Below are positions 44,767-53,665 of a DNA stretch of 64,000 nt, in pieces (position 1 is the stretch's first letter; each line of letters starts with the position of its first letter). The stretch lies in contig NZ_WJXZ01000014.1 of the NCBI RefSeq assembly GCF_009668025.1, forward strand, positions 1,645,097-1,709,096. Reading direction: 5' to 3'. The translations under genes and the position numbers were made by a program. A model generated the notes under the pieces. It was not told the DNA's origin. It ran no database searches and saw nothing but the letters and a program-made list of their open reading frames with translations. The DNA comes from Larkinella terrae. GTDB taxonomy: Bacteria; Bacteroidota; Bacteroidia; Cytophagales; Spirosomataceae.

Positions 44767-45912
44767 TCAATAAGGGAAATTTTTTGCTCTAAAAAGCCGC
44801 TTCGTTACTAATTTTCGGACGGGTTCATCGTAAAATTTTAAGCATAAATACGCCAATAAAACAGAACCAAAAACCAGTGCTAAGGCTCCCGGCAATGATT
44901 GTTCGAACGTGAGGTTTTCATTTTTAACCCATGCGTAATACCAATAAATAAAGGGGTAATGAACCATGTACAACGGATAAGAAATATCTCCTAAAAACTT
45001 GCATATCCGGGTAGTTATTTTGTCAGTTGTCATGCCTGAAGCGCCCAGGTAAACCAGTAATGGAAAGAGAATAACGGCGCAGACTGTGTCATACAGACCG
45101 TTCATCCATAAGCTATTGCTCCCGCCGATTCGCGGCATGGCTGACAAAATAACAATTGATAAACTGCCGATCCAAAAAGCTCCTTTTACCGTAACCGGTT
45201 TGAACACACGGGATAAAAGTAATCCGGCCGGAAATGAAAATAACATTCGCAAAAAACCGCCGAGCATATTGTCTCCGGTAATGGAAAAGCCAACGCAAAT
45301 ATCGCCGTACGGCCCCCAAATGGCAAATGCCGCCAATCCGCAACCAGCCAGCAAAACGAGTGCGGAAAGCGCTTTGGTCGGAAGTTTATGAATAAATAAC
45401 GCGTAGAGGATATTCCCGATGTATTCAAAAAATAAGGACCAGCTCGGGCCATTCAGCGGAAACATTTCACCAACTCCGCGAATTTCAAAACCGGGTGTTG
45501 CCGGAATGAGGCAGGCGTTTATCAAGGTGGCTATCAATAGCTGGGGTACTGATACTTTTGTGACATCCCAGGCTGCGCAACCCTGAAAGTAGAACCAAAT
45601 GGCTCCGATAACAGCGCCCATAACGACCATCGGATGCAACCGGATAAACCGCCTTTTGATAAAATCTTTTACGGTCATGGTTGCCCACCGGTCATCGTAC
45701 GCGTAGCCCATAACAAACCCGGACAGGAGAAAGAAAAAATCAACCGCCAGATAGCCGTGATTGATTTTCTGGTCTAAGTGGCTGGTGGCGAAAGCTTCAA
45801 ATAGGTGAAAACAGACCACGGTTATTGCCGCAATTCCGCGTAATCCGTCCAGTGTGTTATAATGCGGTTTGGTATCTGAAAAGGCTGCCGCAGTGATTTT
45901 ATTTTCTGACAT
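44767..45912 (-). CDS. acyltransferase-3 family membrane protein
   Basis: A 381-residue inner-membrane O-acyltransferase of the OafA/YrhL type with about ten predicted helices. It starts with YNTLDGLRGIAAITVVCFHL, where the histidine in the first helix is the conserved catalytic one, and continues with GYLAVDFFFLLSGFVMGYAY and IKRRFIRLHP. Family members move acetyl or other acyl groups onto surface carbohydrates or lipids. It converges with the monooxygenase gene and appears monocistronic; its acceptor is unknown. Confidence 0.93.
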   Translation of the reverse strand: MSENKITAAAFSDTKPHYNTLDGLRGIAAITVVCFHLFEAFATSHLDQKINHGYLAVDFFFLLSGFVMGYAYDDRWATMTVKDFIKRRFIRLHPMVVMGAVIGAIWFYFQGCAAWDVTKVSVPQLLIATLINACLIPATPGFEIRGVGEMFPLNGPSWSLFFEYIGNILYALFIHKLPTKALSALVLLAGCGLAAFAIWGPYGDICVGFSITGDNMLGGFLRMLFSFPAGLLLSRVFKPVTVKGAFWIGSLSIVILSAMPRIGGSNSLWMNGLYDTVCAVILFPLLVYLGASGMTTDKITTRICKFLGDISYPLYMVHYPFIYWYYAWVKNENLTFEQSLPGALALVFGSVLLAYLCLKFYDEPVRKLVTKRLFRAKNFPY

Positions 45913-46206
45913 TAATGGTAAACCTGGTATTATAAAATACGGTTAACAGGCATTTGAAGTAACTTTTTGGAACACTTATCGCACTGACTATTGCCACCCT
46001 GGAAAATGATGGGAGTTCTGAATGCTAAAAATAGAGCATGCGGGCGGTCATATCAAGTAATCATTTTTTCGGGCTGGTGATTACTTACTTATTGTCTTCA
46101 TCAGAGGATGAAACCGCTTGTTTTGAACGCTGATTTAATCCACCGAAATGCTGATGGCCGGTTGGGACCAGTCGGCCAGGGTTTGCTGGTAGGCCGCAAT
46201 TGCGGA
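45913..46206. other. intergenic region
   Basis: About 290 bases with no convincing gene. The DUF2834 frame, after its TAG stop, stays open for a further 23 codons (ending SISVD then TAA), which may be chance or a trace of a once longer gene. No terminator or repeat stands out. Confidence 0.4.
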
Positions 46207-46572
46207 CTACTCACTCGTCGGCAAGCCGGCATTGGTTCGCAGTTTTCGCTCCCTGAAAAAGAGAAACAAAGGGCAGGTGAAGGCGAATGCAATCAGAAAT
46301 GTAAGCAGCACGTAAAGCCAGATGTGCTTCATTTTCAGTCGATATCCTTCCCGGACCATCCAGATCAGGACCGGAGTCGTGCCAATTAGAAAATCCGTCG
46401 TTATCGAGCGGGTCAGGGGAGTTGCCATTCCGGCCCGTAACCAGGCTGCAACCGTAAACGGGGTATCGCCGTACCGGATGTGTTGAATGTTGTAGTACCA
46501 GGGAATTACCAAACCCGCCAGCGAGCAGAACAGGTAAAAAAGCATGATGGGAGTGAGCGGTTTTTGGTTCAT
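46207..46572 (-). CDS. DUF2834 membrane protein
   Basis: A 121-residue protein with three predicted transmembrane helices: LFYLFCSLAGLVIPWYY, DFLIGTTPVLIWMV and IWLYVLLTFLIAFAFTCPLF. It ends in a basic tail (FFRERKLR). The pattern fits the DUF2834 family of unknown function. The ATG at 46572 is preferred to a longer frame that would overlap the kinase gene. It lies 25 bases after the kinase stop, so it probably shares that operon. Confidence 0.8.
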   Translation of the reverse strand: MNQKPLTPIMLFYLFCSLAGLVIPWYYNIQHIRYGDTPFTVAAWLRAGMATPLTRSITTDFLIGTTPVLIWMVREGYRLKMKHIWLYVLLTFLIAFAFTCPLFLFFRERKLRTNAGLPTSE

Positions 46573-46597
46573 GAGAAGCTGGATTTGCAATTGCCAC

Positions 46598-49500
46598 TTA
46601 AGCACTGGTGGGCTCGTTAAAAAGAGGAATGGCAACGGTGAACGAGGTTTCCGTTTCGGTTACGGTAACTTCGCGGGTTCCTAAATAAAAATAGACCGAT
46701 TTCAGACTCGCCAGCCCCTGTTTATGCGACGTTTCGACGAAGTCTTTCTTCTGGAGGTTATTGACGACAAATAACGTATCCTCAGTTGTGAAAATGTGAA
46801 TCGTCAAGGGTTCTTCGTCGCTGACAATATTATGTTTCACCGCGTTTTCCAGCAGATTCTGAATCGTAACCGGTACGATCTGGCGGTTCAGGTACCTGTC
46901 ATCGACCTGAATATCAATCTGTAAAGCGTCGCCGAAACGGGATTCCTGGAGCGCAATGTAATTTTGGGCAAAGGTCAGTTCGTCTTCCAGGCTAACCAGC
47001 TCTTTATGTTTATTCTGCAAAATGTATCGGTAGATGTATGACAGTTTTCGCAGAAAGACCGAGGCTTCTTTTGGGCTGGATTTAATCAGACTGTTTAGGG
47101 AGGTCAGGCTGTTAAAGAGAAAGTGCGGATTGAGGTGGTTGATCAGGTTCTGGTACTGAATTTCGGCTTTGTCACGTTCCAGGCGTGTGGCTTGCAGATG
47201 CAGGTGATGCAGCTTTTCCGTTTGCAGGGCCCGGTATCGAATAAAGAAGTACAGCATTCCGCCGACCGCTAAACCGATCAGCGTCCAGAACCAGGAAGAT
47301 TTATAAAACAACGTATCGATATAAATTGGCAGTGAACTAACCGGCGTTTCCACGCCCCGGGCATCAATTGCCCTGACGCAAAAGTGATACGTCCCGCCCG
47401 GAAGCTTTCCATAAACCGCCATGCCGGCCCAGGACGGTTCGTCGATCCAATGCTCATCGTAGCCTTCCAGTTTGTATTGATAATGATAGGTTAGGCCGTT
47501 GGCGGGCGCTAAAATGGAGTATTGAACGGAAAATGCATTATTGGTTGCTTCCAGCCGTACGGGACTGGTCGTATTCGGCAGTAAAAACGTCGTATCGGCA
47601 ATGCTCAGCGAACTGATCAAGACGCGGTTGCCGGAGGAAGTTAAGGACAATTTCTCCGGCTTAAATTCAACCAGATTTCCCTTTTGGGCCGAAAGAATAT
47701 GCCCGTTTCGTAACGGAAATAAATAGGTTACATATTCAATATCCTGCTCATTCAGCGGCAATACCAGATTCAGGAACCGGTTTTTGGCAACTGAGAAAAC
47801 CGAAATCTTGTTATACGCACCCACCCAGATATTTCCGAAGTTGTCGGGCAGTGCCGAGCCGCAGTAGTCGTAGACAAGGCCCTGGTTTTCAGTCCAGTTG
47901 GTCAGTTCTCCGGATTGGGGATTATACCGGAATAAACCGTATCCGTTCGACGCCATCCAGAAAGATCCTGATCGGTCTTCAGCAAATGAATCGATGGTGG
48001 TTTCATACGGTAATTGTCCGGGTACATCAATTCGCTCAAAAGTTTTAGCCTGCCTGTTGAAGCGGGCAAAGCCTTCCGGATACAATTCGACCCAGAGATC
48101 GCCCCGGCGGTCAACCAGGGAAAACCGTACGTGGAATCGGGGATCGGTGGAGGTTGACGGGATCGAAAATGTTTGCCAGTGTCCGGTGACAAGGTTATAA
48201 CAAAAGACATCTTTTCCGTCGCCGGCAACCCAGAGTAAATCGCCCTGACAGGTAAACGTGCGCAGGTATTTACTGCGCACATAGTCAGGAAGTTGCAGCT
48301 GGACAAATTGCCGTGTTTGCTTGGTGAAAAGGAATATCGCATTCTCCGTCCCGATGCACAGCCTGTCACCCCGATCGAAGATGGCCAGGATTGGCAGGCC
48401 GTAGGGGTAGTTGGCGGTGCCGTTCGGAAGTTTGAAAACGTCCAATCGATTTCGCTGCGGGAAATAGTGCAGCAAACCGCGAATGGATGTTCCCAGCCAC
48501 CAGGAACCATCCGAATCTTCCTGAACTCTCAGAATCCCACGTTCATCGGTCAATTCCGGAAAAAGAACACTCAGGTCGTAAATGGTATAGAGTGCCCGTT
48601 GCGGATTCGTATAGGAAATACCGTTGTTGGTGCCCAGCCACACGGAGCCGTCGGGATGTTGCCAGGCGGCCCAGAAAAAATTAGCCGCGATGGACATCGG
48701 TTTTGCGGCCTGATGAAACAGTTCAACCGGGCGATCGGTACCGGCTTCCATGTAGAAGAGCACATTGTTCCATGAACTTGTCCAGATGTTGTGCTGGCGA
48801 TCGGTAAAAATTGTGGCAATGGGAAAGACGTTCCGCCGGGTTTGGCTGACGGGCGTAATTGTTCGATCAATGGTTTGATTTTTAAGGTTATAGACCACGA
48901 TCTGATGCGTCTGGTTATCCGAAAACAGCAGGCGCTCGGAGCCATCCAGGGTTAGTGCGGAACTGGCGTGCTGCGCAAAAACCGCCTGCTTTTGCGGATT
49001 AAATCGGTAATCCGTGAATTCATGACGCGTGATGTCGAAATAGCTTAAACCGTTGTGCGTTGCCAGCCAGAGACCGTTTTTAACCGGATCGAGGACAAGA
49101 CCCCGCTTGGCCGGAATGCCCGGCGGGGCCAGGTGCGGATTCGCCGACTGGTACGAAAAAGAATGAATGACACCCGTTTGTGGCTGAAACGAAAATAAAC
49201 CATTCAGGCGGCTGGAAAACCAGATTACGCCATTCCGGTCACAGACAATATTGTTGCAGTAACCCAGGTCGGTTCCGGCGGCTTGGGTAATGTTGCGGAA
49301 CTGACCGGTTTGGGGATTATACCCACTGATACCACCCTCAACGGCCATCCAGATGGTTCCATCGGGTGCTTCGCAGAGGGCGTGAACGGCGTTGTGAAGG
49401 ATTCCGTTCTGGCCGGGCGGTCGTCGTTTGAAGGTAACGAAATGGCGACCATCGTACCGGCTTAGTCCGTCGAAGGTTCCAATCCAGAGAAAACCGTTTC

Positions 49501-49666
49501 GGTCCTGTAGTATGCAGTTGACCATATTGGCGGCCAGCCCCTGCGGTTCCTGAATATGCCGAAACTCCAACTGAGTGTCGCTTGATTGAGCGGCCAGAAG
49601 CCCGAAATTCAGCCAGAACCAGATGGTCAGAAAATAACCATTTCCGGAATTTATTTTTCCAGCCAT
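46598..49666 (-). CDS. reg_prop/Y_Y_Y sensor histidine kinase of the LytS type
   Basis: A 1022-residue sensor kinase. A signal peptide (1-26) exports a large periplasmic sensor of repeated reg_prop blades (about 30-690, for example GFLWIGTFDGLSRYDG and GSVWLGTNNGISYTN) and a Y_Y_Y domain (about 700-780). A transmembrane segment at about 790-810 (FWTLIGLAVGGMLYFF) leads to a coiled linker, then a His_kinase domain with HLNPHFLFNSL (phospho-accepting His near 845) and the ATP-binding NLLENAVKHN near 940. It overlaps its response regulator gene by 16 bases. Unlike hybrid kinases of this class, the receiver and output are on a separate protein. Confidence 0.94.
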   Translation of the reverse strand: MAGKINSGNGYFLTIWFWLNFGLLAAQSSDTQLEFRHIQEPQGLAANMVNCILQDRNGFLWIGTFDGLSRYDGRHFVTFKRRPPGQNGILHNAVHALCEAPDGTIWMAVEGGISGYNPQTGQFRNITQAAGTDLGYCNNIVCDRNGVIWFSSRLNGLFSFQPQTGVIHSFSYQSANPHLAPPGIPAKRGLVLDPVKNGLWLATHNGLSYFDITRHEFTDYRFNPQKQAVFAQHASSALTLDGSERLLFSDNQTHQIVVYNLKNQTIDRTITPVSQTRRNVFPIATIFTDRQHNIWTSSWNNVLFYMEAGTDRPVELFHQAAKPMSIAANFFWAAWQHPDGSVWLGTNNGISYTNPQRALYTIYDLSVLFPELTDERGILRVQEDSDGSWWLGTSIRGLLHYFPQRNRLDVFKLPNGTANYPYGLPILAIFDRGDRLCIGTENAIFLFTKQTRQFVQLQLPDYVRSKYLRTFTCQGDLLWVAGDGKDVFCYNLVTGHWQTFSIPSTSTDPRFHVRFSLVDRRGDLWVELYPEGFARFNRQAKTFERIDVPGQLPYETTIDSFAEDRSGSFWMASNGYGLFRYNPQSGELTNWTENQGLVYDYCGSALPDNFGNIWVGAYNKISVFSVAKNRFLNLVLPLNEQDIEYVTYLFPLRNGHILSAQKGNLVEFKPEKLSLTSSGNRVLISSLSIADTTFLLPNTTSPVRLEATNNAFSVQYSILAPANGLTYHYQYKLEGYDEHWIDEPSWAGMAVYGKLPGGTYHFCVRAIDARGVETPVSSLPIYIDTLFYKSSWFWTLIGLAVGGMLYFFIRYRALQTEKLHHLHLQATRLERDKAEIQYQNLINHLNPHFLFNSLTSLNSLIKSSPKEASVFLRKLSYIYRYILQNKHKELVSLEDELTFAQNYIALQESRFGDALQIDIQVDDRYLNRQIVPVTIQNLLENAVKHNIVSDEEPLTIHIFTTEDTLFVVNNLQKKDFVETSHKQGLASLKSVYFYLGTREVTVTETETSFTVAIPLFNEPTSA

Positions 49667-50424
49667 TTTTTAAAGGAAGGAGCTTTGTCCCGACTGATTT
49701 CGATGTCGAACGGATGATTGGGCGCTTTCAGCTTGAGATTCAGTTTAAGATTCGCCAAACCCTTGACACTCTGCACCGCGTCCCGGTTGACGATGCACTG
49801 GCGGTTTACGCGGTAAAACTGCTTCGGGTTGAGGAGCGTCTCGATTTCGTCGAGCGTATTGTATTCCAGAATGTAGCGTTCGCCGGTTGCCGTCACCAGA
49901 AAAATCAGCTGATCGCGGGTGAAATAAGCAATTTCCGAGATTTTGACCGGCACCCAACTGTTGCGCGCACTTCCCAGAAAGTACTCCTTAAAGGTTGTTT
50001 TGGGCAGGCTTGAATCGCCCAGCGCATCGATAAGTTTCTGAATATCAAGCGGCAGGTTCCCCTGCTTCTTGAGTAATGAACGGGCTTTGGCAATGGCTTT
50101 CCGAAGTTCTTTCCAGTCGACGGGCTTCAACAGGTAGTCGATGCCATTTACCTTAAAGGCCTGAATGGCGTATTCGTTGTAAGCGGTCGTGAAAATGATC
50201 GGGCAGGAAAGGTGAAATTTCTCGAAAATGGTAAAACTGATGCCATCGGCCAGCTGAATATCCGCGAAAATGACATCCGGTTCGGCATTTTCGGCAAACC
50301 AGCGAAGAGCGGTTTTTACACTGCCTACGGTAGCAAGAATTTTAATTGACGGATCGACTTCGGCAATCGTGTCGATCAATTCGAGAGCGACCAGTTTTTC
50401 GTCTTCAATAATGAGGGCATTCAT
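49651..50424 (-). CDS. LytTR-family response regulator
   Basis: A 257-residue response regulator. The receiver (1-120) has the acidic pocket IIEDE, phospho-acceptor Asp55 in FADIQLADG, TTAYN and Lys100 in YLLKPVD. A LytTR DNA-binding domain (about 150-250) contains YILEYNTLDEIETLL and FYRVNRQCIVN. It is first in the operon, followed with a 16-base overlap by its kinase and then a DUF2834 gene. Targets cannot be told from sequence. Confidence 0.95.
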   Translation of the reverse strand: MNALIIEDEKLVALELIDTIAEVDPSIKILATVGSVKTALRWFAENAEPDVIFADIQLADGISFTIFEKFHLSCPIIFTTAYNEYAIQAFKVNGIDYLLKPVDWKELRKAIAKARSLLKKQGNLPLDIQKLIDALGDSSLPKTTFKEYFLGSARNSWVPVKISEIAYFTRDQLIFLVTATGERYILEYNTLDEIETLLNPKQFYRVNRQCIVNRDAVQSVKGLANLKLNLKLKAPNHPFDIEISRDKAPSFKKWLEK

Positions 50425-50689
50425 AGGGTCTCGGCTTAACTTCCCTTAAAGGTTTGATTTTGAAATACTTTATTCAAAATTTATCAATTGAGCCGTATAA
50501 AAATGGACCTAAACGACGCAAAGTTTTAACTCAGTCGTAGTCGGTCAATCCGGTTGATTGATGGAGAGTAACGGCTGATTAGCCAAAAGTGATGATTCAT
50601 GTCGAAAAATGCGATCCGGACCGGTTTTTCAGGTGTCCTTTGTGCCTGGCATCCGATTCATGCCGACTGATCAACGAACGACCTTCACT

Positions 50690-51094
50690 ATGACTCATCA
50701 ACAGATAACACTCGTTAAACAAAGCTGGAACCTGCTCCGGGAGATTGATCCGGAGCTGCTGGGCGACGTGTTTTACACGCGGTTATTTTTAAAATACCCG
50801 GCACTTCGCTCCCTATTCAAACATTCGCTGGTCAGCCAGTATAAAAAATTCATCGCGATGCTCAACCTGATCGTCTCGCGTCTGGATCAGCCCGGCATCC
50901 TGACGGAAGAGATCAGGCAACTCGCCACCCGCCATGGTGGCTATGGAATCAAACCGGAGCACTATGACGAAGTGGGTACCGCTTTACTCTGGACGCTCGA
51001 AAAAGGGCTGGGAAAAGACTGGAATCCAGCGCTATACCAAGCCTGGGCTGCCTGCTACACCCGGCTCGCCCGGGAGATGCTGGAAAACTCCTGA
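50690..51094 (+). CDS. globin family protein
   Basis: A 134-residue single-domain globin of the flavohaemoglobin-like type without the reductase module. Proximal haem ligand His82 is in LATRHGGYGIKPEHY, a very typical F-helix sequence. Phe28/Tyr29 at the B10 region (DVFYTRLF) and Gln50 (VSQYKKF, E7 region) suit a bound oxygen or nitric oxide. The ATG at 50690 (MTHQQITLVKQSW) is chosen; the frame runs 27 codons further upstream without homology. Likely role is gas sensing or nitric oxide protection. It is followed 51 bases later by a GIY-YIG-like gene. Confidence 0.92.
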   Translation: MTHQQITLVKQSWNLLREIDPELLGDVFYTRLFLKYPALRSLFKHSLVSQYKKFIAMLNLIVSRLDQPGILTEEIRQLATRHGGYGIKPEHYDEVGTALLWTLEKGLGKDWNPALYQAWAACYTRLAREMLENS

Positions 51095-51145
51095 TTCAGT
51101 TCTCACGATGTCTTTAAACCGATGGAAATTTAAAAAGAAAAGAAA

Positions 51146-51511
51146 ATGAAAACGCAAAAGGAGTTAAAAGAGGCTTACAAGCAAAAGAAATTCAGAATTG
51201 GAGTATTCCAGATCAGGAATTTGGTCAACGGTAAAATTCTGGTTGCCAGCAGTCTGAACCTGGATGCCATCTGGAACCGCACGCGCATGGAATTAAATTT
51301 CGGCGGCTACCGCAACGAAGCTTTGCAGGCCGAATGGAAAGAGTTGGGCGAAACCGGTTTTGCGTTCGAAATCTTATCCGAACTGACTCAGAAAGAAGAC
51401 GACAGCACGGACTATTCCAAAGAAGTTAGGGAACTTGAAAAACTGTATATCGATGAGTTACAGCCCTTTGACAAAAAGGGCTATCACAAACTGCGGCTTC
51501 CGTACCCCTGA
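51146..51511 (+). CDS. GIY-YIG-like nuclease-fold protein
   Basis: A 121-residue protein of a GIY-YIG-related group common in Bacteroidota. The GIY segment appears as GVFQIRN and the YIG segment as ILVASS; a conserved arginine follows in NRTRMELNFG, and ELEKLYIDELQPF holds the family glutamate. Because the two tyrosines of the core motif are changed, nuclease activity is doubtful. It follows the globin gene on the same strand. Confidence 0.75.
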   Translation: MKTQKELKEAYKQKKFRIGVFQIRNLVNGKILVASSLNLDAIWNRTRMELNFGGYRNEALQAEWKELGETGFAFEILSELTQKEDDSTDYSKEVRELEKLYIDELQPFDKKGYHKLRLPYP

Positions 51512-51566
51512 TTTTTGAATACGGCAGTGGGACAACCTAGTCGAGTCCTTCGCAGCTACCTTGAAA

Positions 51567-51944
51567 CTAACCGAGATCCTCCCAAAGCTCAATGCTATTG
51601 CCTTCAGGGTCAAGGATATGGACGAATTTGCCGTAATCATAAACGGCTATTTCATCCAGTACGGTGACGCCATCGGTTTTTAGCTGCTTTACCAGTTCTT
51701 CCAGATTCTCGACCCGGTAGTTGATCATGAAATCTTTTTTGGAAGGTTCAAAGTAGGTGGTGTTTTTGTCAAAAGCGCCCCAGACTGTCGTGCCCTCTTT
51801 GCTGGGATCATCCGCATCGCGCCATTTGAACAGGGTACCATAGCTTTCTACGGGTAATCCCAGATTCTGAGCGTACCATTCTTTCATTTTCTGCGGGTCA
51901 TCACACTTAAAAAAGATGCCGCCAATTCCGGTTACTTTTTTCAT
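51567..51944 (-). CDS. VOC superfamily protein
   Basis: A 125-residue vicinal-oxygen-chelate protein. It begins VTGIGGIFFKCDDPQKMKEW, has a central FEPSKKDFMINYRVENLEEL and ends VHILDPEGNSIELWED, where the last glutamate is the usual metal ligand. The first-half ligand position is Gly/Phe rather than His, so metal binding may be altered. The ATG at 51944 is chosen. Possible roles include glyoxalase-like or antibiotic-binding functions; none is indicated by neighbours. Confidence 0.85.
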   Translation of the reverse strand: MKKVTGIGGIFFKCDDPQKMKEWYAQNLGLPVESYGTLFKWRDADDPSKEGTTVWGAFDKNTTYFEPSKKDFMINYRVENLEELVKQLKTDGVTVLDEIAVYDYGKFVHILDPEGNSIELWEDLG

Positions 51945-52064
51945 GCAACTAATGTAGCCAATGTTATCATACAAACCACTTGTCGGACCCAAAACAAAAA
52001 CGGTCTGCCTTCGATTGCCCGAATACTGCCACAATTGTTTTTTGGGCTGAAAAAAAAGTCTTTA

Positions 52065-52117
52065 AAAAATAGCCGGTGAAAAGAGGAGTAAAATCCTGAT
52101 TTTCAACGGCTATTTTT
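52065..52117 (-). terminator. strong terminator of the three-gene envelope operon
   Basis: An 11-base-pair stem AAAAATAGCCG/CGGCTATTTTT, extended by TGAAAA/TTTTCA after one mismatch, with a small AGGA/TCCT inner pair. On the minus strand it is followed by a T-run, 64 bases past the stop of the gene at 52181. Its AT flanks would let it work in both directions. Confidence 0.85.
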
Positions 52118-52180
52118 AATACAAATCAATTAAAAATGAATTCAGACTCCGGTAAGTATTTCAAAAACAGACACCTGCCG

Positions 52181-52879
52181 TCAAAATACCCGGTAAATGA
52201 CCCTTTCGGCGATTTTTTTGACTACCCACGGGACGTCCTCTGAATGGCGGTACGTGCTGCTTCTCACCTTCCAGGTTCCTTCCTTCGCATCCGCGACCAG
52301 TTTGGGATTGTCGGAATTTACCAACCCCGGCGTCCAGATTACTTTGAGCGACTTCCCCGGTTCCAGGAACGTATAGCCCGCAAAGGGTTTGTACTGATCC
52401 GGTTCAGCCAGCGAAATGACTTTCAGATCGTCATACCGCTTGCCAGGGTCCCAGACCGAAGAAACAAACGCACCGTCTTCGTAGACGAATTTGTACCCGG
52501 TAACCGGTATCCATTTGCCCTCGACATCGTCCGACCAGGCCATGTAATCCGGATGGAGCAAATTCGCTTCCCAAACCGTTTCCATTCCCTTCGTCCGGTC
52601 GGTGAATTTATAGCCGGGAAGCGGCTCCCACACACCGTTGGTTGCAGAGGTCTTCACATTGAATTCGGGGTGTTTGATGCCCGCCAGCCATTTTACACCG
52701 GTTATCTGCCAGAAAAACCGGGAATCGGCGTTATCGGCATCGATCCAGGCATAGCCGGGGTCTGCCGGTTTTGCCATTAAAAAACCGCTGATTCTGACGC
52801 TGACGGTCATGGCAATGATGATGTGCCAGATCACAATCAGAAATACAAGGCCACCAAGGATATACTTCGAAAATTTCAT
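52181..52879 (-). CDS. membrane-anchored protein with W-x-P-x-x-GY-x-F repeats
   Basis: A 232-residue protein I do not recognise. Residues 7-30 form one transmembrane helix (ILGGLVFLIVIWHIIIAMTV). The rest contains three copies of a short motif: WEPLPGYKF, WIPVTGYKF and YKPFAGYTF, each followed by a stretch with VW near its end (ETVWEANLLHP, SSVWDPG, KVIWTPG). The repeats suggest a small all-beta repeat structure outside the membrane. It is last in an operon, 33 bases after the barrel protein gene, and a strong terminator follows. Confidence 0.7.
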   Translation of the reverse strand: MKFSKYILGGLVFLIVIWHIIIAMTVSVRISGFLMAKPADPGYAWIDADNADSRFFWQITGVKWLAGIKHPEFNVKTSATNGVWEPLPGYKFTDRTKGMETVWEANLLHPDYMAWSDDVEGKWIPVTGYKFVYEDGAFVSSVWDPGKRYDDLKVISLAEPDQYKPFAGYTFLEPGKSLKVIWTPGLVNSDNPKLVADAKEGTWKVRSSTYRHSEDVPWVVKKIAERVIYRVF

Positions 52880-52912
52880 GAGCAGGTAGTATTTGAGTTC
52901 AATACAGTGCGC

Positions 52913-53647
52913 TTAAAATTTAATGGCAAGCCCAACCCGCGACGAAGACAAACCGGTATAGCCCAACTCGACAAATGCTCCGATTTTGTTATTGAAATAG
53001 TATTTTCCCCCGATGAAGTAGTTGAGAAACAGACCACTCCGGTAATCGTATCCGTAGCCATAGTTGGAGTCGTTCCACCGGAAACTCCGGTAGCCCAGGC
53101 CCACGCCCGCATACAGGTCTACTTTTGAAGTATTGAGCTTCAACACCCGGTTGAAATGGTAGGAACCCCGCACACCAAAATAGGTAGCCGTGTACCGCCA
53201 GCGCGAGCTGTTGTAGTAATAGTCGCCGTAATTACCGGAATTGTAATCCAGCTGCGCACCGACACTAAAGTCCTTGTCAATACCCGATTCGAACGAAATT
53301 CCAAAGGGGTTTCCGTAATAATAAGACGAAAGCCCGACCCCGACATTCAGCAGGTAATCTCCTTTTTTGAAACCCAATCCGCCCGAATTGCTTACGCGTG
53401 CCGTTGTTCTGGGTGGTGTGCTGGGGGGCGCAGTCCGAACCGGAGCCGGAGCGGGGTCCGGTTTCCGTTCCGGGGGCGTAGTCGGTCTGTTCGGAAGCGT
53501 CGCCGAATTGGGGCGGTTACCGTTCGGTTTTTGCGGTTTTGTTGCCGATGAATTCGGCTTCGTGGTGGTTGGCCTGCTTTGAGCGTTAACGGAGATTGAT
53601 CCGACGATTGTCAGCAGAGCCAAGAGGATAATGCGTAATTTTTTCAT
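52913..53647 (-). CDS. outer-membrane beta-barrel protein with Pro/Thr-rich linker
   Basis: A 244-residue protein. A signal peptide (1-22, ending VNAQ) is followed by a disordered Pro/Thr/Asn-rich linker (about 24-85) and a small eight-stranded barrel (about 90-244) rich in Gly and Tyr (LNVGVGLSSYYYGN, LYAGVGLGYRSF) ending in AIKF, an outer-membrane insertion signal. Similar proteins are OmpA-like or OprF-like porin folds without known activity. It is 18 bases downstream of the lipoprotein gene and co-transcribed. Confidence 0.82.
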   Translation of the reverse strand: MKKLRIILLALLTIVGSISVNAQSRPTTTKPNSSATKPQKPNGNRPNSATLPNRPTTPPERKPDPAPAPVRTAPPSTPPRTTARVSNSGGLGFKKGDYLLNVGVGLSSYYYGNPFGISFESGIDKDFSVGAQLDYNSGNYGDYYYNSSRWRYTATYFGVRGSYHFNRVLKLNTSKVDLYAGVGLGYRSFRWNDSNYGYGYDYRSGLFLNYFIGGKYYFNNKIGAFVELGYTGLSSSRVGLAIKF

Positions 53648-53665
53648 TGTGTTGGGCTGTTAGAG

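Noticed and set aside
46101-46206. Possible C-terminal extension of the DUF2834 protein after its TAG
   Set aside because: The frame is open for only about 23 codons with no recognised domain, too short to argue for readthrough.
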